This document shows, in pieces, positions 48,001-60,341 of a DNA stretch of 64,000 nucleotides. The stretch comes from Pempheris klunzingeri. Taxonomy: Eukaryota > Chordata > Actinopteri > Acropomatiformes > Pempheridae. The notes beneath the pieces were generated by a model that saw nothing but the letters and a program-made list of their open reading frames with translations, ran no database searches and was not told the origin of the DNA. The stretch's first letter is position 1, and the number at the start of each line of letters is the position of its first letter. The position numbers and the translations under genes were made by a program. The stretch lies in the NCBI RefSeq assembly GCF_042242105.1, contig NC_092013.1, positions 19,026,618-19,090,617 on the forward strand, read 5' to 3'.

Positions 48001-51000
48001 CTCAGTTCAATTTAATCTAATTTACTTGCTGACTTGCTTTCTTGCATGTAAAGTGTGTTTGTGATTAACTGCATGATGTATTTATGACGTGTTTCTCTGT
48101 GCGTGGCAGAAGGGGAGAAGAAAGTTGCATGTTACAAAACCTTTGTGTGTGTTACAAAACTGTACAATAAAAATAGTAATTGAGTATTCAGTTCTAGAAA
48201 ATTCGGGTGTGTGTATAGTATGATTGGTATTACCTCGTGGCCCTGTGGCTTCATTCACTTCCTGCTCTTAAGCTGTAAATCCAAGCTAATATCAGCAAAT
48301 TAACATACAGCTTTGTCAGAGGCTAAACATATTTATCATTACCCTTTACTATTACAGTATGACTGGCTTACTGCACTGATGTGACGATATTCATTATGAA
48401 ATTTAATGTGAGCCACTGAACTTCCAATGAATAAGTCCTATCTTCTTCTGTTTCTATTCTACCCCTTGCTTCACTGACTTGACTTTATAATGGTAAGTTA
48501 TTATTAGTATGTCTCTCACTTTTACCGTGTCAAGTGTTTGTCATCTTTTCTCTTCTTGCCTGCCCTTTATACAATCTAACCTGTTTTATATCTTCGAAGG
48601 AAATCCATAGAAGCCAAAGAAGAAGAAAGAGGAGGTAAATGGCACAACAGAAGCCAAGCTGAATGGGAAAGAGGCCAAGCCCAAAAAAACAAAGATCAAG
48701 AAGAATGAAGATGCATCTGAAGAGGACACGCTCGCCATCCAAAGTGAGTTTAAGAGACTATGATGTTTGCAGCATTTCCTACAGATGACAAATTCAGGCT
48801 TGCATGTTCTCCTATCTCTACTGTGATCTAACCACTCTGAATCACTGCTGCTTCCTTATCGACATTCTAGATGGAAAGAAGGTGAAGAAAAAGAAACCAG
48901 AAAAAGATAAAGACGAAACAGAAAAGGAAAAAGAAAAAGAGAAAGAGCCAAAAAAGAAAGCCAAAAGTGCTCCAAAAAAGAAGAAAGGTACGTCGTTAGT
49001 GGTATGTTAAAGCTCGGCAGTGTGAAAACCTTTCATTTGAAGGCTATTTTAGAAATCAACCTGGAAAATAATAAACAATAGTCTAATGAATATGTTTTTA
49101 ATCTCTGCAGGTTCAGGCACAGATGACGATGACGATGATGACAATGATGAAGACACCCCCAAAAAGAAGACCAAGAAGAAGACAACAAAGGACCCCTCTC
49201 CAGCTCCAAGTTCTGCCAAAGAAAAGAAATCTAAGTCTAAAGGTATGGCACCAAGCAGGAAAACGGTTTTCTAAAGGTGTTAACAGCGTGACCTAAACTA
49301 CAGTTATAAGAGCAGACTAATGTTGTTAAGAGGATTACATGATTTTATTGTGTAATCATGAGTAAATGGAAACACTGACTAGGTAGCAGAGGCAACAAAA
49401 CACAGCAGCCAGTAAGTAGCTTGTCCTTAAGTAATCAACTGTCTAAAATGTTATTAAAGCAATCACAACAGTCAAACCCTGACAATTTTCTCTTTTTCCC
49501 TCACTGCACTTTATTTTGAAATGTTGTTTCCTAACAGGCTATGGTGTTGATTTTGAAACAGGATGGAAAGTTTTATTTCATAGCATGGTTGTTAGGTAGG
49601 TCCCAGTAGAATATTTTGGCTTTTTTGGACACTTTTTATTGCTCCTTTTTTTAATTAGCCACATTAGCTAATGACATTTTAATGTTGGCCCACCACTTTT
49701 AGTCTGGCTATTAGAGTGTCATGAAATGTCGTACACACTTTCATGCCACTGACTCTGGCGATTCCCAAACCTTTCCTCCAGTGTAACACCATCCTGAGGT
49801 CTATACTTGTGGTTTTGAGTGACACGTCAGACCGATCGCCATGAAATTTGGTGCAGTCCTCTCACAGTGAACTTTGGTGATCCTCTGACTTTTCATGTAG
49901 CTCCATCATCAGGTCAGAATATTAATTTGTCTGACTCTTTGTTTTGTGACCAAATACCTGCAAAACTAATGACATCTCCATCAGCCTCATCTTTACTTGT
50001 ATAGAATTGGCAATTTATAAAAAAAGGAAGCCAAAATATCCTAAATATGCGTGTTGCCATACTGCGCTGGCAGAAACGGGGTTTCACCCATAAACTATGG
50101 ATGTATTACCAGGCTGTGCTCAGCCTTGCTTCCAGTATTTCCTGGTGACCACTCATAGTATTGCAACATGCATAATTTTCTCCGTAGACCATAATTGTGT
50201 AAAAGAGACGTCTGTAAAACTGATGACAGGACACTTCCACCTGTAATCATGGCCAATCACTACTCTTTGCATTGTATATCTTTAAGTTATGGAAGTTTAA
50301 ACTTGTCCGAAGCCCAGAAAGTCCATCTTTGTCTGAATGATGTCACCGCTGTGGTACGAGCCATTCACCAGCCTGGCTGGGCCAGAGGCATGATGGGATG
50401 AATATACTACTGTATTTGATCTGTTGGCCACAGACACCCCAGAAGCTAGATACACATGGCAGGCTATAAATTATAAGACTAAAGAAAGACAACATCCATT
50501 TGTCACGAATCCATCTCTTACATCCATGCCAGCCTCAATCATGGGTAACAGTTAGCTGTCAATCATCACATCACACCCTCTTTTTTATAGCATTAAATAA
50601 CCAATTAAAGACAAACTCATCAGGAATTCAAGTTATACTTGAGCAGACATCAGCATGATGAAAGCTACCTAAAATGACAGAAAGTTAGTTTGGCTCATGT
50701 CCCCTGCTAACGTGGAGGGGGCAGGGTTTATGTCTGCAGCCAGTCTGGTGTATTGGCTACAGTCTGGCTGCAAGCTGGATATTTTTACTTCACTTTCAGG
50801 CAGCTGTCATGTCATCCATATTCAAAACAGTTGACGTATATCCTCACAGTGCTGCTGCTGTGGCTGTAGACTAGTAGAAATTTGCACTAACGTCACAACT
50901 TATTCATTTGGAATACACAACATGCTTTAGACAAACCTGACAAACCCGTTTATTTAGTGTGAGGAGGAACTGCATTTGAAATGTGTAGCTCACTATTCCT

Positions 51001-54000
51001 TTGGATCAAACTAAAATCAGTGTCAGCTCAGAGATATAACTTGAGCCATTTATCATTTCAATATTTAACTACAGTGTGACTACAGAGTGTTTCTAATGCT
51101 CCTTTTTATTAATTAGGTTGAATAATCTCCAGAGCTTTTGCCTCTGAGCTTAACTTAACCTTCCTCCACCTCAATGAGCTGTCAGTCATTGTGGGAATAC
51201 CTGCTCTGACATGTGTTTGTGGCTCCCTGCTCCTCCTGTAAAGCAAAGGAAAGCCAGGTGCTGCGTTTATGGTAACCATGAAAATGGATTTAATTATATC
51301 AGCAGCAAACTTTATGGTAGCTATGATAGTATGTTTCACAGCCACTGCTGGCCTTCTGTCTTGCACAATTTAAGTACAATAACAGTGTTTTCGTGTTTGT
51401 GTAGTCATTTTATTTTATTGTAATGTAGAATGGTACCGTTTTTACATTAAATTCTCTTTTTAAATAGATGCCTTTTTTCTACATATCTCTATACGTTTGT
51501 AAAAGTTCAAAGCTCAAACATTACAGTTTGATTTCTCTGCAGTTATTTATCCCTTGCTGTTTTCCATATATACATATTCATAACGTCACAGTCATAAATA
51601 ACGTCTGTTAAGTCTGTTAAATCTTTAGTCACACCAGTTAACATTTAAGTAACCAGTTAACTAAACAGTCAAAGCCATTATTACCTGTGACTAGACATGA
51701 TTAGTGCAATGCTTAAGTGCTTTTATGCTTTCAGTTCACTTACTGTTCGTTAATGCCAAAACTACACAGCGAGCACAATCAATTCTGAGCTGTGGTTAAT
51801 CAGCAGGTCGAGATATAACAGCATTTTGGGAAATATTCAGCGTTGTAGAACAAGTTTTAAGAGTGAGTGTTTACAGTGTTCTGAGTGTTATTGAGGTTTT
51901 AAGGTCAGCAAAACCTGGACCTCTAGATTTGAGCAAAGAATTTGGCATCCTTCGCCTCGATATCTTCAAAGGTAGTTTTTACAGAATGTATCTCTTGCAT
52001 GTCAGCTCGGACTGAGAGCAGAGCAAATGCCTTCCAGTGATGTCAGTCCACTTCCCAATGTGCTGCATCAGCTTTTTCCTTAGTCTAAACCACTTTGACT
52101 GTAAAAGATACAACCCAGACGTAAAGCTAGCAGCCAGATACGGGCGGTTCCTGGTGAAACCTGAAGCCCTCTCACTCTCTCAAGTGCTCAGAATTTGACA
52201 AAACAGCTGGAAGAAACAGTGAGAGCAAATTTCAAACTGAGCGCACACAAAATCAGGATTGCACGCTCAAAATCTGTTTCCAGTCTAAAATCCTTGCTTG
52301 CTGATTGAATACAGCTCGGATTTGTTTCGCACTCACTCCAAATCCACTGTGTAATACATAAAGGAATGAAATTTGCATTATTTGCCTGTCAAAAAAGATT
52401 AAATTCCTCAGTGTGTGCTCATATGATTCCTTAGGTTTCTATCACATTCGAGGACAGGTCAACATTTTTTAAATTTGTACGTGTTTCTCATTTCTCAGAG
52501 GACAAAGATTCTGATGGAAAAGAAAAGAAGTCAAAGTCAAAGGAGAAGGACAAGGACAAGGACAAGAAGAAAGAGCCAGCGTCAATGTTCCAGATAAATG
52601 GAGATAAAGACTCCAAAAGCAAGAAGAAAGGTGAGTACATTTTGACTTTATTTTTAGACTAAAAACTGTTATTGCTTTATAGGAATTCTTCAAATTTATG
52701 AAATTCAGTCAAACATCTTTACACCTGTTCTCCAAGCAGCTGCAAAATCCGAGAGTGATGACAGCGAAGAGGAGACAAAGTCAACCAAATCAAAGAAGAA
52801 GTCCACTGCCGGCTCAGCATCCATGTTCCAGACATCAGGAGACAAGGAGAAGGACAAAGAGAAAGAGAAAGACAAAGACAAAGACAAAGACAAAGACAAG
52901 AAGACAAAGAAGAAAGGCAGGTTTTACCAGTAACTTTATCCACATTTTGAGTCACTGATGAGTATCTAACAAATTTTGTTGTAAATTTCAGCAAAGGCAG
53001 AAGAAAGTGATGATTCTGACTCAGAAAAAGAAGAAAAATCAAAGAAGAAAAAGGGCAAAGGGAAGAAGAAAAAGGTACGGAAAATCTCACCCATTCACCC
53101 ATTACTGAAAAAGCCAACGTGCGATTTCAGTATGAGAGATTCACCACATTCGTGGCTTTAATCCAGATGAACTTATTTATGCTTCTCCACCAGGAGAGAG
53201 CTCCATCACCTGAGATTGAGTTTGACAACTTGGAGAAGTTTGTGATGGAGCCGGCTCCGCAGGGCGTGACCGTCAAATGTAGAGTGACTCGAGACCAGAG
53301 AGGGATGGATAAGAGCCTCTACCCTCTGTATTACCTTCACCTGGACAACGAAAAAAAGGTCAGAGATTCATCATTACTGCAGTTTGATAGTTTCTAGTTT
53401 TAGTTTTTAGCAGATGTATTTATCCATATGTTTTCTAGTCAGATCAAAACTTTTTTATGTATTTGTGTACATCAGATTTCTCTCTGTCCCTTTAAATGTA
53501 ACATGTCTTTTTTCTTTCTTTGCAGACTTTCCTGTTGGCAGGGAGGAAACGAAAGAAAAGCACAACCTCAAATTACCTCATCTCCATAGATGCTACAGAT
53601 TTATCGAGAGGTGGAGAGAACTTTGTCGGAAAGTTGAGGTACGCTGCACTTCAAGTGTTGCCAAGACTACTGCCAAGTATTCTCCTGCTGTGAATCTGTA
53701 ATCCTTTCATATATTGTGTAGGTCCAATTTGATGGGGACTAAGTTCACCGTGTTTGACAACGCTCTCAATCCCGACCGAGCTCTTCCTGACATGTCTAAT
53801 GCGCGGCAGGAGTTAGCTGGCATCATCTACGTGAGACAATTCATGATAGCTTATCTACGTTGCATGTCATGAATACTTTAAAAAAAATTTATTACAACTG
53901 CAAATTTTTGAAAATCCTGATTATTTCTTATTCTTATTTCTGGCATCAGGAAACAAATGTCTTAGGGATGAAAGGGCCCAGACGGATGACGATTGTCATT

Positions 54001-56244
54001 CCAGGAATGAACAAGGACAACGACCGAGTACCTCTCCGACCAAGAAATGTAAGCTAAATAGTTTATTTAACTTTATTTTCATTGTTTTGAGTAAAACATA
54101 AAGACTGCAAAAATAAATGGAATAAAAAGGAATGAAATACTGAGCCACCAGATCAGCAGAGCACTACATACATTCATAAACAATGAGGGTTTTACATGGA
54201 AAACAACTGTATGTGTTAACAAATACACAAATAATACCCCAAAAAGTAAGTCTCAGATATACTGTTAATCAATAATTCATATTTCAACATATATATATCA
54301 ATAATCGATTTAATTATAAAGTTGCCTAAGAGAAATAAACTAGGATAAAAAGGAAACGATATAAAAGGGAGGCTGGTGTGACGTTATGGCCACTTCAAAT
54401 CTCTTGTAGGCTCTTATGGTTCCAACAGCATTTAAAAAAGAGAAGTGGCCTTGTAGATCATCACCTTTCCATTATTCATCATTATTCATTGTAGATGACT
54501 TTGATCAAACTCTTTTCAGCTATGAAAGTGTAATTTATGAAAGTGTGTAAATGGGATTATGAAGTTGGTACATCCAGCTGTGCATACAGTATTTTGACTC
54601 GTGCATTAAACCATCAGATCTGCCGTGAACAATGTCAACCAATGCAGTTTGTTGTCTGTTTATAATGAGAGCAACACAAGCAGCATGTGAACTCGTATTA
54701 TTCTATGATGGTGTTTTCCTCACTTTTGTTTTCCTGACTTGTGCTTTGCAGGAATGTGACGGTTTGTTGATAAGGCACCAGAATAGAAGGATGGAAAATC
54801 TGATCGAGCTTCACAACAAGACGCCTGTGTGGAACGAAGAAAGTGCGTCTCATGTCCTCAACTTTAACGGCAGGGTCACCCAGGCCTCCATCAAGAACTT
54901 CCAGATCGTCCATAACAAAGACTGTGAGTGCTGTCTGCAGTTCTTACCTGCTGATCTATGACGACGGGAACTCCTTGTTCCTCCTCCTCCTTGTTTACGA
55001 CTAATGTACATTTAAAGTTACGAAGACACACAAAGCACTTGAGAAATAAATAATAATAATAACTAACTAATAACAAGAAATAAAACCTTGTAACTGATTT
55101 GTTGAATGTACTTTCTCTTCTTGTCTGGCAGTGATGAGATTTAAATCTATACACTGTAAGCAACCATTTTCATAACATTTGATGTCGTATGGAGATAGAC
55201 ATGGGTCAAACATTTACAGTAAAGAGCATTTGTTAAGGCACTCATTTATAAACGCAAATGTACCATTGTTTAATGCTTAGCTGTAGGTTTAGACTCAAAC
55301 TACACTAAAAATAATTTCTGTTACATTGTGGGTGTTATGCCAATAGATTTTATTTAGAAATACCAATCCTTCAGTATTTACTTTATTAGCTGATCAAAAA
55401 ACAAGAAAGAAAAACTACAGCAGAATTTTGAAAACCACCAACTTGGGTCAATTCAGGAGAAATTTGCATCCAATGAATAAGTGACAGACTGAAGGCTGCC
55501 AGAAGAAGTTGTTGTTGTTGTTGTTGTTGTTGCTGTTGCAAAAAGAACGGAGCTTCTACGAGAGTTTACAGTAACATTACAGCACGAGGGTTTGCAACAG
55601 ATGTTATGCTGGTAAATACCATCGTCATTTTTAACCACACTAGCGGTACGGCTCCGTGGTTGGCACTTGTGGTCCACCTCTTTAATCTGAACTGAAATAG
55701 CTCAACAGCTTTTGGAGGAATCGCCATGAAATTTTGTTCAGGCGTTCATGTTCCCCAGAGGACGAATCATGCTTCCCACTTCCATATTCTTGTCCCCTTC
55801 GGGATGAATTGTTATCACTTGTGACTTTTCATTTTGCTCCCTCATCAGGTCAGTTTGTACTATGTGCTAATTAGCAAATGCTATCGTGCCAACGTGCTTA
55901 GTTACAATAGTCATCTTCAAACATTAAAGCTGCTAAACACTGCTTTGAGTATTTAGCTCAAAGCATCTCTGAACACTGAAGTGTGACTGCAGGCACTTTA
56001 TCTTGTTTCATTTCTATTAGCTTTAGGATTGAATGAATGAATATTCTTGATTTAAATACCTATCTGCCCACCTGTCTATTCTATTTTAACGGTTCTTTTC
56101 CTTTTTTCAGTGGACTACATTGTGATGCAGTTTGGACGAATAGCCGATGACATTTTCACACTGGACTTCAACTACCCGCTGTGTGCCGTGCAGGCCTTTG
56201 CCATCGCCCTCTCCAGCTTTGATGGCAAGATCGCGTGTGAATAA
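45017..56244 (+). CDS. tulp1: Tubby-like protein 1, 15 coding exons
   Basis: Phosphoinositide-binding protein of photoreceptors, needed for ciliary (outer segment) trafficking; human TULP1 loss causes retinal degeneration. Exons: 45017-45063, 45803-45851, 46237-46287, 48611-48743, 48871-48987, 49111-49242, 52499-52630, 52740-52916, 52992-53074, 53194-53358, 53526-53638, 53722-53830, 53950-54048, 54752-54923 and 56111-56244. Phases agree throughout, giving 570 residues (human about 540). The N-terminus [12 protein letters not shown] mirrors human TULP1. Residues 45-307 are Lys/Glu/Asp-rich and disordered. Residues 308-570 are a full tubby domain: [10 protein letters not shown], the basic AGRKRKKS loop (phosphoinositide site in the family), [47 protein letters not shown] and the end [15 protein letters not shown]. 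All introns look GT-AG except the one after 52916, which needs a GC donor. The a/b paralogue is not determined. Confidence 0.94.
45415..45600. repeat. Dispersed teleost repeat ('gattaatcg' family) in tulp1 intron 1
   Basis: It contains 'attgattaactgattaataa', 'tttctttgtcttctatgata' and 'caatatgaatatgccaactt', in the same order as other copies of this family in the window. Non-coding. Confidence 0.45.
49720..50005. repeat. Dispersed teleost repeat, 'gccatgaaatttggt' family, copy 2 (tulp1 intron)
   Basis: It contains 'tggttttgagtgacacgtca', 'gatcgccatgaaatttggtg', 'gatcctctgacttttcatgt', 'ctccatcatcaggtcagaat' and 'aaatacctgcaaaactaatg'. It aligns block by block with copies at 21120-21530 and 55690-55990. 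It is the best preserved of the three. Confidence 0.6.
52860..52905 (+). repeat. Coding hexanucleotide repeat in tulp1
   Basis: Near-perfect repeats of GACAAA/GAGAAA encode alternating Asp/Glu-Lys pairs ([18 protein letters not shown]). A hexamer repeat keeps the frame when it expands or contracts, so length variation between alleles is expected. Confidence 0.85.
55512..55542. repeat. (TTG)n microsatellite in the last tulp1 intron
   Basis: About nine GTT units with one interruption (GCT). The - strand reads CAA repeats. It is not part of an exon in the tulp1 model. Confidence 0.85.
55690..55990. repeat. Dispersed teleost repeat, 'gccatgaaatttggt' family, copy 3 (last tulp1 intron)
   Basis: It contains 'aatcgccatgaaattttgtt', 'gcgttcatgttccccagagg', 'tgtgacttttcattttgctc', 'ccctcatcaggtcagtttgt' and 'gtgctaattagcaaatgcta'. 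Same block order as the copies at 21120 and 49720. Confidence 0.6.
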
Positions 56245-57360
56245 CAGAAAAGAGCCCCATTTGTCAACTCACACTGAAACTCTTTGGACTCCGCCTTTAA
56301 CGTTTCCTGTCATAATGAATGATGGTTCCATGAATGTGACAACACCTGTTGCTGCTCTGTCGCCTTTTTCTGGGGGACAAAAATGGTTTCATATTATCAT
56401 CTGATCCTGCGCAGGAGAGCCCTGGTGCTTGTTTCGATGATTCAGTGGATACATCTGAATTTCTGTGACTGACAGACGGAGACGCGCATCACTTCAAAGG
56501 ACTCCGCTGACTGGAGAGTTGTGGCTTTTTTGAGGGGATGAAGTTACACCTCGATGATGAAGGTGTTAAAAGATCCCCAACATCATCAAAGATCTTAAAC
56601 TGTGTTGTGATTTGGCTTTGCTGTGCTCTTCTTGTATTGCTTTGTGTTGGTCTCAGTTCAAAATACCAATACTAATGTCTTGTGTCAGATGTGACTGTGA
56701 AACACAACAAAAATCAAATCAATATTTCGCTGTTTTTTTGTTTTTTAATTCAAAGAGTTACACTCTCAACAATCGAAACAACACCCAAAAGAGATGACAC
56801 TTTTAAAAGAATAAGGAAATTACTTTCATTTGAAGGACAACAGGTGTTAAGTCTTATAAAAGTCCATATCTTAGTGATCAGGCATTATAGAAGTGCAACA
56901 TTTTTGAATAGCAGTGTGTTCAGTTCATGGTATCTAGTGCTAACACGTGTTGTTTTGATAAAATATTCAGTCTGATTAAGTTTCGTCTCTGCAAAGATTT
57001 CTCACATGTCTGATTTACACACCTCCAGATTTCTCTATTATGTGTATTTTTGGTTCTAACATTTGCAAAATGATTTTACTTTTCTGAACACTGCCTTTGC
57101 TGCATTTTTAGGCGTATTGTATCAATGTTATTTATTAAAGCATCTGAATTCATTTACTTGAAGTCAACATTTATTGCAGGGATACACGTTTCTGTCAACC
57201 TCGCGTTGTTTCTCATTTACTTCAGTGTATGTGACCCAAAATGCTTAAATATTATAACAGGAATCAGTGGACCGTTTATCCCTGTAGTCAATATAACCAC
57301 TATGTCCCCAGTTTGAGTGCAGACAGGTACCTTTTTGCACTCTCTCTACTATTACTATCA

Positions 57361-57366
57361 AATAAA
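57361..57366 (+). terminator. Possible tulp1 polyadenylation signal
   Basis: AATAAA about 1.1 kb after the tulp1 stop codon, followed by an A-rich stretch. It is the first clear canonical signal downstream of the stop. The stretch from 56245 to here would be the 3' UTR. Confidence 0.5.
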
Positions 57367-57399
57367 GATAAAAAAGAAAATAACCTTAAAAAAAAAAGA

Positions 57400-59700
57400 A
57401 AGAAGAAAAGCATGGATTTTGCAGACAATCAGCGGTACTCTTGAAATGACAAACTCTTATCCTGAGTCAGCCCCAGTCCCTCTTTAAAGGCCTATCCTGT
57501 AGGTTTTGGTTATCTATAAGAACAGTCTTAAATGTGTTCTATGACAGTATCATCTTCTGTGCTGGCAGATAATCAGAAAGCTTCCTTCTGGTTGCAAGAT
57601 TTTAAGAGCCGTCCTCCTGCAGTCGTCTGACATGTTGAGAGAGAAAGAGAGCTTCACTCGGGACGAAAAACCTGTTTGAGCTGAGGGCCTCCAGAGTAAG
57701 TGAGAGGTGTGAATTCTGCCTGAACCTGCTCAGGCAGTTGTCCAAACTCGCAGATTAAACGAAGCCTGAAGCTGGCAGCTCCTCTGGACAGATGCTGTTG
57801 GGTGAGTTCTTCTCCCCCACACCATTGTCTTTTTTCTGTTACGTGAGCTCCAGCTTAACAACTGCCAAGATTACTGTTGTCATTCTTAAAGGCCAATACA
57901 ATCAGTCCATCTACAAATTATTCATTTTCTCACCATCTGCACGCACCGTAGGTCTGCTGCTGAGTCTCAGTGGGGGAATAAATACATACTGTAAAAAATG
58001 TTGCAACCATGTTGTTGACCAACAGAAGGAGCTGTTGCTGGATAAGTGTTGCTGGAAGCTATACGTTTATACAGTTCAATACTTAACAGAAAGAAATAAG
58101 CATATACTGGGGTCACAGGCTTTGATTTTGAATTATGGAGTGAAAAAATACTGTCTGTTTTCATACAGTATTTTTAAGTGTGTCACTGATCATGTCTGAT
58201 TAGTTATTTTTGAAATGTATTGCATTTTTCAACTTCAGCTTGTACAGAACTAAGTGATGAATATTAATCTACTGGTTTGATTTACTGTTTCAGAACGCAC
58301 TAAATTAAACACAACTTAAATGGAGTAAATGTAATATTTGTATTTAATTTAATAAACCTACATTGACCTCTGTATGGAGATATAGATATTACGCAGTATT
58401 CAAATACTTTACTCGCAAGTATCAGTACTCTAATAGAGAAATACTCCATTAGAAGTGAAGAAGAAAAAGAAAGATTAAAACATCTTAACAGTCTTAATGA
58501 TGCCTCTGGGTCTGATTACACCATCAACCTTGGTTTTGACCCACAGTAAAGCACCAACTTTTAGCAGAAATGCCCTCTTTTTAGCAGCTAAAAGTTTCAT
58601 CTACAAACTATCAGCATCTACACCCCAGATAACACTGATGATTCCACCCCTTTATTTCCACTTAAGTACCTTTAAGGTTGGAAAAATCATCTTATTCCAC
58701 AGTGACTGACTGGATCACGTTTGTCTTCTGTAGCAGCTCGCTCCAGCACATTGTGGAAAGTGTGAATGTTTACACTGAGTGAAATAGTCAAATCCAAGAC
58801 TGATTTTCTTTCTTGGGTTAAACTATTTTTGACTATTTTTTATTGCTGCACTGTTTCACCAAATGCCAACAGCCTTTTCTAGACACCTTGGAGCGTGAGA
58901 ATCAGACTTATTTACCATTAGTGATTGCCTTGGGCGGCCTTGGGCATCATTTTATCAGTGATAGAGAATACATGAAATAAGTACATTTACTCAAGTAATT
59001 TACTGCAGTACAGTTTTAAAGTAATTCTGCTCCATTCTGTGCTATCTTATAGTTTTATTTCACATACATACATACATCACAGCAAATATTGCACTTTTCT
59101 ATACCACTGCATTTATTTGACAGCTACTTTAGTGATAAAAATGTTGCACATAAAAACATACGAACAGCTTATGAAACACGACGTGTTGTTCAAGATCAAA
59201 CTATCGAGTAAAAAGTAAAGCAGTTAGAAGCAGCCTCACCTTGACAACCTACGTAATTAAAATGCAGATAATGTGTTAAGAGAAATGCAATAACACGACA
59301 CACATAATGAGATAAAACCCTGAAAAGGACCATTATGCGTAATGAGTGCTTCTATTTTGGATATCAAACAACAATTGGCTGATAACATCCCTAAAATTTG
59401 AAAGCAGGACCTTTATTTGCGTTAGTGACTGCGGTATTTCCACTTTATTTCGCTAAAGACTCACTAAGTACGTCTTCCGCCACTGCATCACACACACATT
59501 GCTCCAAAGTCAGATATATTTGGCATGTTTGTGCCTCGGTGGGATCTCCATTATAATCTAGAATAAAGAGTTTGCATTAGTGTGACTGGAGGAAAAATGA
59601 AAAAAAAAAAAAAAACTGCATGTAAGCACTGCAGCTGGTGGATGGTGTTAAAGTCTAAACTCCAGGAGGGACATGCTGGTGTGTGAGCTGTCACAAACTG
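57400..59700. other. Intergenic DNA downstream of tulp1
   Basis: No gene is recognised. Fragments of the 'acttaagta' teleost repeat lie at about 58385-58475 ('tcaaatactttactcgcaag') and 58970-59150 ('acatttactcaagtaattta'). Otherwise it is unremarkable AT-rich sequence. Confidence 0.45.
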
Positions 59701-59750
59701 GTTTTTTTTGGGGACAGGAAGCTGCAGCTCTGGCTGTGCAGGGTTTTGGT

Positions 59751-59808
59751 GGGCGGGGCCTGGAAAGGAGTCACTGCCCCCCAAGCTCGATGATTGACGC
59801 GCACCAAT
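59751..59808 (+). promoter_or_regulatory. Promoter-like region: GC box and CCAAT box
   Basis: GGGCGGGGCC (59751-59760) is a consensus GC box, and CCAAT lies at 59804-59808 in 'gcgcaccaatggctcc'. A candidate exon with a strong donor follows about 200 bases downstream. Together they suggest the start of a further + strand gene. The G+C content rises here against an AT-rich background. Confidence 0.4.
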
Positions 59809-59879
59809 GGCTCCTCCTTGAAAGTCTCTTTTTTTTTTCCCTCCCCCTTCGTTTTCCAGTGTAGTGCGTTGATTTCATA

Positions 59880-60024
59880 CCAAAGTCATACTTAACATTC
59901 CACTTATACTGTCAAACCTCTGAGAAATATTACGGAAAACAACAAGGCGCCAAAATATAACAAACTAACTAAACTGCCCAGCTGCTCTCATTGAGGAGAA
60001 GAAGGTGGCTGCCAGAATAAAAAG
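59880..60024 (+). other. Candidate first exon (non-coding) of a downstream gene
   Basis: The sequence ends CCAGAATAAAAAG followed by a near-perfect donor, GTAAGT, at 60025-60030. It lies just downstream of the promoter-like region. The start is not known. From human gene order (TULP1 followed by TEAD3 in the same orientation) this could be the leader of tead3. No TEAD coding sequence appears before the window ends, so the identity is only a guess. Confidence 0.3.
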
Positions 60025-60282
60025 GTAAGTTCTCCACTGCTGATCCCTCTTTCTGTTTAGGGCTCTTTTTCTGGGCAGTTTTTTCATGCCGCCGTGAAGT
60101 TTTCAGATCATTGTCATTTTTTACATTTTTCCGCGGAGCTCCCTGCGTTGGGAGGGAAGAAAACATTTGCAGATTGATAGTCTATTGTGTTTGACTTTCC
60201 CACTGTGCAGGGATATCTTTGACAGGCTCTGTACAATCAGATTTCCACCGGTGGCCCGCTCACTGGCGCACACTATTACAGC

Positions 60283-60302
60283 AACACACACACACACACA
60301 CA
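60283..60302. repeat. (CA)n microsatellite
   Basis: About ten CA units followed by an A-rich run, between the two candidate leader exons of the downstream gene. Confidence 0.9.
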
Positions 60303-60341
60303 CAAAAAAAGAAAAGAAAAGCAAAGCTTCTCTTTTGACAG

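Noticed and set aside
48480-48500. Extra small tulp1 exon ending ATG|GTAAGT
   Set aside because: A good donor is present, but there is no AG acceptor in the preceding pyrimidine-rich stretch, and the exons on both sides already join in phase.
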